A stretch of DNA of 36,562 nt, taken from NCBI RefSeq assembly GCF_963678635.1, contig NC_087068.1:19228027-19264588 (forward strand). The letters run 5' to 3'. The notes under the pieces were generated by a model. It worked only from the letters and a program-made list of their open reading frames with translations, did not search any database and was not told the origin of the DNA. Below are positions 31,446 to 36,562 of the stretch, one piece after another. This stretch comes from Symsagittifera roscoffensis (lineage: Eukaryota; Xenacoelomorpha; Acoela; Convolutidae). Every line of letters starts with the position of its first letter. Position 1 is the first letter of the stretch. Both the position numbers and the translations under genes were made by a program.

Positions 31446-32306
31446 CAATAAGAACTGTTGTACTAACAGTAGACCGGTAGATCTCACATTTGCACGTGTA
31501 CATGTAAATGAAGTCTAGTGATTCAGGTGATTTCGTAAACAAATTGTTTACCCGATACATTTTAGTTTCATAACGCTTGCTTATCGCAAGCGTAAAAATA
31601 TTTACTTTGTAAAAGAGCCATGATGTAATCATAATGTCTTCTGATTTGTTCTTGGACAAAAGGTGGACAGAACTCATACTGATTTTTTCATCGTCAAATC
31701 AAGTACCACTATAAGCAGACATTACACTCTTTAGTTTTCTGAGAAGTTAGCGAATATTTTTATACGCTTGATTATCAAAAAATGAATGGCTTTGTGACTA
31801 GTTTGCGATTCGAATCAAATTTTACCAGCAGAAAATTTTTTATCATTATCATTATTATTATTAAAACGACAGGATGGTATTGTGTCAAAAAACACATGCA
31901 AAGTGAAATTGAAAACAATCAATTTTATTTATTTGAAAAAATAGCTTAATCAAATTTTTGGTATTAGTTTTTTGATCTTTTGATGATAGTTTTGATATTC
32001 CTCTATGTTCGGCAGGCTGTTAACAATCCTTTATGATTTTTCTAATGCTGCTTAGTACTATTACGAGATCTGAGTCACCTTAGAAGTCCCAAGATGAAAG
32101 CGGTAAAATTATGTCGCGACAGTAATTTACCGCATTTTAATTTTGCCCTAATATAACCTACTGAGGTTTCAAATCTGATTCAGATTACATTCAAACAAAA
32201 CATTGTTTAAAAAAAGATAAAAAATGAGAGTAGCTTATGTCAGTATATAAAGTAAAACCACAGAAGCAAAAACATGAGTGAACTTTTTAAGCAATTTTAT
32301 AATTTT
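31446..32306. other. Non-coding stretch
   Basis: I see no gene. A short (ATT)n microsatellite (ATCATTATCATTATTATTAT) is at 31842-31862. Confidence 0.4.
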
Positions 32307-32934
32307 AAATCATGGGACAAAAAATATAATGGGCGAAAATTTTCAAAAAGATCTAGGAGGATAAAAACTTTCGAAAAAAAAAGAAAAAAATTCTTGGTTT
32401 CAAAAAATATTAACCTTTCAGAAGATGCTTGTTTTGAGGTTTTCCGGGCTTTTTCTGAGGTACACTGGCAGTATCAATCCATTCATTAGAAAAGCAAAAA
32501 TAATTTCAGCCAGATATTTTAAAAAATTTTCCTGAGCAATCAAGAGAAATTAAGACAATACTCGGCTACAATTACAAGCTAACACAATTTTCTGATTTTT
32601 AGCGAACAGTTTTTAGAGTTAAATCATGGGACAAAAAATATCATGGGCGAAAATTTTCAAAAAGATTTAGGAGGATAAAAACTTTAGAAAAAAACAAAAA
32701 AATTCTTGGTTTCAAAAAATATTAACCTTTCAGAAGAGGCTTGTTTAGAGGTTTTTTGGGTTTTTTTTCTGAGGTACACTGGCAGTATCAATCCATTTAT
32801 TAGAAAAGCAAAAACAATTTCAGCCAGATATTTTAAAAATTTTTCCTGAGCAATCAAGAGAAATTAAGACAATACTCGGCTACAATTACAAGCTAACACA
32901 ATTTTCTGATTTTTAGCGAACAGTTTGTAGAGTT
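32307..32934 (+). repeat. Tandem duplication of a 314-bp unit
   Basis: Unit 1 is 32307-32620 and unit 2 is 32621-32934. Both begin AAATCATGGGACAAAAAATA and end with AGCGAACAGTTT(T/G)TAGAGTT. Only scattered substitutions and small A/T-run changes separate them, so the duplication is fairly recent. Unit 1 contains most of an open frame (32274-32489), but unit 2 breaks it (for example GAGG at the position of GATG, and a T-run change), which argues against coding. No flanking short repeats mark a transposon. Confidence 0.85.
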
Positions 32935-34353
32935 TTTCCGAATACTTAACAAAAATTTGATTCCCTTTTGGCAAAGAAATTTTTGTCGAGTGCGAAACTC
33001 AGAAGAACGTTGCCACTTCGATATATAGTTGCCACTTTTTTGTTCCATTGTCCCGAAACTAATTTTTTCAAGGAAAAATAACTAGCGTCTCCTGTATAAA
33101 TAAAAGTAATTTAAGTTTTTTTATTCAAATTAACATTCTCTCGTTTTTTGAAAAGAAGCTAGCAAAAATTAATGTGAACTATTGCTTATATTTATTTTTT
33201 GTTCCGAACATTGAAAAAGAGGAGGAACTTTCAATTCAGTGTGTTTACTTTTTTTCATCTTTATTTGTTTTCCAGACAAAATCAGGTGCCACAAATAATC
33301 ATTGGATTGTTTGAAAGATATATCAAATCAGAGCCATTTTAGTCGTGGTTCGAACGATATTTAAACTTTGCTAAAAATATTACCAGTATTGAGAAAAATC
33401 GATTTGAAATTTTTTGATTTTTGAGAAAAATCGATTTGAAATTTTTTGATTTTTGTTTATTTTCGAGCGAGTAAAGTGAGCAGACTTTTTTGTTTTCAAC
33501 CAAAAGAATTTACCATATATAACCATCGTAAGGGTTGGGATGATATATGATATAAAAGTCCTTTCAGTTCTGATCAGAGCGACATTTAAAAATTTCTGAA
33601 AAATGGTCCCAGTGTCGAGAAAAACCGGTTTGAATTTTTTTTTAGTTTCAGTCTAATTTCGAGCAAAAAGCAGAGGAGCAGGCTTATTTTAGAATGATAG
33701 GAAATAAAACTTCAGCTTAGCTCCAGTAAGGTTATTTTTTGAAAAATTTTTGAAAATCTTTGAAAAAACAGTTTTCAAAATTTCACAAAAAAATCTGCAA
33801 AAAAATTGAAAAACAAAATATAGTCTTTTATTTTTTGTTCTGTTTCTTTTTCTTGTTCTTTTTTGACAGAAACTTTTGCTGAATTTACTTATTTTACTTT
33901 TACTGTCAAATATGCCTAAAATCTAGTTGTTCGTCAGATCCTTTTATCTCAAGACGCACAAAAAACAACCGTGTTTTTAAAAAAATCCATGGAAAAGCTT
34001 TTTTTTTCTGTTTTTAAGAGTACAAAGGGAATATTCTGTGCTACTTGCACAACAAAGGGCTATCCTTTCTTCAGCATATATTTTGAAACTTGTTTGCTTT
34101 TCAAGAGTTGAAAACATTGTAGTGTAGTTTTTTGTGCCTTTTTTAGGAAAGGCTTACTCTCATGTTTATCCTCGATTTGACTTTTAATTCTTTTAGTAAC
34201 TTTAGAACTTAAGATAACTAATTGTAATGCTCTCAAATAAACCAATTCAAATCAGCGCAAAAAGATATGAAAGTCGTTTAGCTTCAAAGAAAGATTTTAA
34301 CTTTTTGATTTCTACTTGATTTCTGATTTTTCATTTCTTAAGTTTTTGATTTC
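32935..34353. other. Non-coding stretch with degenerate repeats
   Basis: A 32-base tandem (GAGAAAAATCGATTTGAAAT then TTTTTGATTTTT) occupies 33391-33454, two identical copies. A wider block (about 33315-33500) resembles 33540-33700: related GAGAAAAA(T/C)CG(A/G)TTTGAA and TTTCGAGC..AGTG/AGCAGGCTT phrases occur in the same order. This implies an older duplication of about 200 bases. No gene is seen. The minus frame 34060-34245 has no motif. Confidence 0.5.
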
Positions 34354-34355
34354 TA

Positions 34356-34702
34356 CAACGTGAATCTGAAAAATTCAAAATGGATAGCCTAAAATGTTTG
34401 AAGTTTTATTTATGACTTTTAAAGAAAAATTGTCTATATTGCCCTAAAGCTCTTTCGGTTTCGACAATTGTTTTTGATAGAAAAAATTTTGATTAAACTA
34501 ACCCAATCTGAGAAAACTGGACCATTAGAAAATGGTCCACTTTTCTCAGATTGGGTTAGTTTAATCAAAACTTTTTCTAGCAAAAACGATTGTCGAAACC
34601 GAAAGAGCTTCAGGGCGATATAGATATATATTTTAAAAGTCACAATTAAAAATTCAAACATTTTAGGCTATCCATTTTGATTTTTTTTTCAGGTTTACGT
34701 TG
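34356..34702. mobile_element. 347-bp near-perfect hairpin element, TA-flanked
   Basis: The arms 34356-34526 and 34531-34702 are reverse complements apart from scattered mismatches and a small length change in the A/T-rich part. They are separated by only AGAA. The termini are CAACGTGAATCTGAAAAATT (left) and the complement CAACGTAAACCTGAAAAAAA (right). TA lies outside each end (34354-34355 and 34703-34704). The tiny loop and high arm identity indicate a young foldback MITE. The minus frame 34434-34661 is the hairpin read through. A transcript would form about 170 bp of double-stranded RNA. Confidence 0.85.
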
Positions 34703-34704
34703 TA

Positions 34705-35704
34705 CGAAAACAAAAACGTTGCATAACCCCCCTCGCAACTTTAATTGTCGTTTAGTGGTTGAGTTGAAGTGAAAGCTGATAAAAAAGTTGAATATCTCTA
34801 TAGACTGATTGATCACTTCCAGTTTTTCTTTTCTTTCTTTCTATGATTCAAATCCTCTGGGACTATTTTAAGCTCCAGTGAGTTGAGTTGTTTTCAACAC
34901 CCCATAAACTCCCCAATTAGAAAGACTATCAGAACTTCTTCTGTTATTTTTTGGTTATCGACTTTTCTGATACGTATACTTTTTAGTGGGGAATTCTCTC
35001 TTTTTTTCGTTTTCCCGATTATCATTTATCTTGCGTGATGAGCTTACAATTTGCAATAATTTTCTCTAAGTTATGGCCATCTGCTCTTTTATTCGTTTTT
35101 TTTTTAAGTTTTCTTTATTTTCACTTCTATTTCTTTACTAGATCTTAGTCCCCAAACAACCCTTCACTTCCAGAATTCCCAAAACAGTAGTTGCTCAAGC
35201 CCTCTAGTTGCTATAATGTTATTAAGGAAACAAAAACAAACTGATTGAATGAGAACCTTCAAAAAAAACGAGTCGTCTTAATAGTTTCTTTACTTTTTGG
35301 TTGATTTCCCGTTCTTTTTCAAAAATTGTTACCGTTTCTCTTATGGTTTTTGGTATCAATTTTACTGATACTTTTTTAAAATTTTTGACGACTATTCCCA
35401 ACTACGGGCGTAAAATCTTTCAGTTTCAACTTAAGCAAAAAACCAGAAAAAATATACAATGCAACTGTTGTCGGCATACGACAAAAAAAAACTAATCTGA
35501 GATCAAACCGCGCTCTATAAAAAATGTGGCGTTTATTTCTAATTTGTGGACAAATTAGAGTTAACATCTCATGACGCCTAAAGAGTAATCTTCTCTCTTC
35601 ACAAGTTAATTCCGTCTATATTACCAGCTATCCCTAAATCGCTGAACGCCGTTTCCTTTTTAGCCGGGATTCCTTAGCCCTGTGCCAGACTTGTATCCGA
35701 TATT
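34705..35704. other. Non-coding stretch, mostly unique
   Basis: No repeat match to the rest of the window and no confirmed exon. The frames 35301-35495 (+) and 35376-35567 (-) overlap and have no motif. Confidence 0.4.
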
Positions 35705-35712
35705 TATAAATA
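35705..35712 (+). promoter_or_regulatory. Possible TATA box (TATAAATA)
   Basis: TATAAATA lies 27 bases before the micro-ORF start at 35739. A TCAACC initiator-like site at 35724 is only about 20 bases downstream of it, closer than usual. In AT-rich DNA such motifs arise by chance, so confidence is low. Confidence 0.25.
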
Positions 35713-35738
35713 AGGTTCAGAATTCAACCAGGTACAAG

Positions 35739-35810
35739 ATGAAAAAGTTCATCCAAATTGCGATATTTGCATCAATTTTCACAATTTACTCCCACTGTAA
35801 AATTTCATAA
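35739..35810 (+). CDS. Candidate small secreted peptide or its signal-peptide exon
   Basis: The frame encodes 23 residues, MKKFIQIAIFASIFTIYSHC and three more, then TAA. The layout is a classic signal peptide: two lysines, a hydrophobic core (residues 4-17) and a small/polar end. On its own it would be almost all signal. A GTAAAA donor-like site at 35797 would end the exon in phase 1, and a TTAATTTTCAG acceptor-like site at 36079-36089 follows about 290 bases later. In the matching frame 36090-36145 is open, with four cysteine codons (36101, 36104, 36110, 36131) before TAA. A signal exon, a phase-1 intron and a short Cys-rich exon are usual for secreted defence, venom-type or hormone peptides. 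The family here is unknown, and the AT-rich context makes chance a real alternative. Confidence 0.28.
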   Translation: MKKFIQIAIFASIFTIYSHCKIS

Positions 35811-36089
35811 ATGGCGCCTCGTTTTTTTAACTTTACTCTGTCCTATAAATTTCTTTGAACTCTCGACTTCTTAACTAATAAACTAGCTCCTCTAAAAGTT
35901 TAACTTGGATTTACTCATTCAAACGTGCCTCATTTGTAATTCAGAGAAGAACTTTGACTAACTAACGTCACTTTCCATTGAGCCTAATTAAGTCTCATTT
36001 AGGAAGCATTCACCACGTCTAATCGGAAATGCAAATTTCGATTCCACCAATCAACCAAAATCAAGCCTTTACTTGATATTAATTTTCAG

Positions 36090-36145
36090 CTACATTTCAG
36101 TGCTGCTTCTGCTTGCCAATTCTAAGACAGTGCTTTCATTCTTAA
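36090..36145 (+). CDS. Possible cysteine-rich second exon of the small peptide candidate
   Basis: The segment follows TTAATTTTCAG and is open in the frame set by a phase-1 junction, ending at TAA 36143-36145. Cysteine codons lie at 36101, 36104, 36110 and 36131, spaced as an adjacent pair, then one, then one further away. A second possible acceptor (CATTTCAG at 36093-36100) would give another start. No polyadenylation signal AATAAA is visible just downstream, and there is no known family match. Confidence 0.2.
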
Positions 36146-36562
36146 ATTTGCTTTTACATTTTTAAGATAATCCAAAACGTTTCTTTCGTTCTGCTGATAT
36201 CACTTGTATCTCCTTTTCTTGAGTTTTCTGACCTTTGAACTCTGCTGATCAACTTGGCTTTTGTTCACTTCTAACAGTGGAGATTTTAGCGTCGCAAATG
36301 AACTTCACGTAAAATAGTGCTTAGTGTGTTTCAAAAGACGTAAGCGTTTTAGAAGAAAAAATTGCTTTTGGAAAAACGGAAAAATTGAAGCAGGGTGGGG
36401 TTAGAGGAGACGACGCCGACACCATTTAAAAGGTCGCTGTTTGCCAAAAATGGAAAAATTAATTTAAGGTATTGCATTTTTTAAGGTGCCTTATGCCAAT
36501 ATAACCTAATTCTTATCAGGAAGCGGATTTTTTTTGGTTAAATTTAAAAAAAATAATACGAG
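36146..36562. other. Non-coding end of window
   Basis: No gene or repeat recognised. There is a GC-richer patch (GGTTAGAGGAGACGACGCCG, about 36400-36419), and the window then ends in poly-A/T sequence. Confidence 0.35.

Noticed and set aside
31324-31677. 117-codon frame (-)
   Set aside because: It overlaps a decayed hAT-like MITE copy and shows no motif.

Overview
This window is about 36.6 kb of AT-rich, gene-poor DNA (roughly one third G+C by eye). It has long homopolymer runs, no long open reading frames, intron-type splice signals and many decayed dispersed repeats. It is eukaryotic nuclear DNA, most likely from an invertebrate animal. I cannot name the species. There are no bacterial-style operons, no rRNA, no CRISPR array, no convincing intact tRNA gene and no recognisable transposase or reverse transcriptase. 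The few longer open frames (60-158 codons) are low-complexity or lie inside repeats.

Coding evidence is thin. The best case is an exon at about 26971-27252 (+). It has a TTATTTCAG acceptor, a 5' leader with an in-frame stop, an ATG, a hydrophobic signal-sequence-like segment and a GTAAGT donor. It looks like the first coding exon of a secreted or membrane protein whose remaining exons lie beyond, or undetected within, the window. A second, weaker candidate is a signal-peptide-like micro-ORF at 35739-35810 (+), behind a TATA-like motif, with a cysteine-rich frame after a possible acceptor at 36090. A pyrimidine-rich, GC-richer block at 19657-20085 may hold a minus-strand transcribed leader, but this is not established.

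Most recognisable content is non-autonomous mobile DNA. From left to right: an inverted-repeat element at 1711-1963; a 731-bp long-hairpin element with CAGTG ends and TA flanks at 2155-2885; a complete hAT-like MITE with a perfect 8-bp target duplication at 5821-6243, plus four decayed relatives at 19128, 21927, 27534 and 31193; a foldback at 8061-8450 whose arms are 15-bp minisatellites around a GC-rich palindromic core; a roughly 500-bp repeat family in both orientations (10571, 16932, 17905, 21136); a tRNA-like SINE family (13276, 22523, perhaps 3566) and another tRNA-like SINE at 20621; a composite repeat at 12541-12960, 14158-15215 and 29760-30180; a 192-bp TA-flanked MITE at 27339-27530; a 314-bp tandem duplication at 32307-32934; and a 347-bp nearly perfect hairpin at 34356-34702.

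The layout suggests intergenic or long-intron sequence that has absorbed many small DNA transposons and SINEs. The elements at 27339-27915 sit just inside the intron that follows the signal-sequence exon. The two long hairpins and the minisatellite foldback would form long double-stranded RNA if transcribed, and they are the most unusual structures here.
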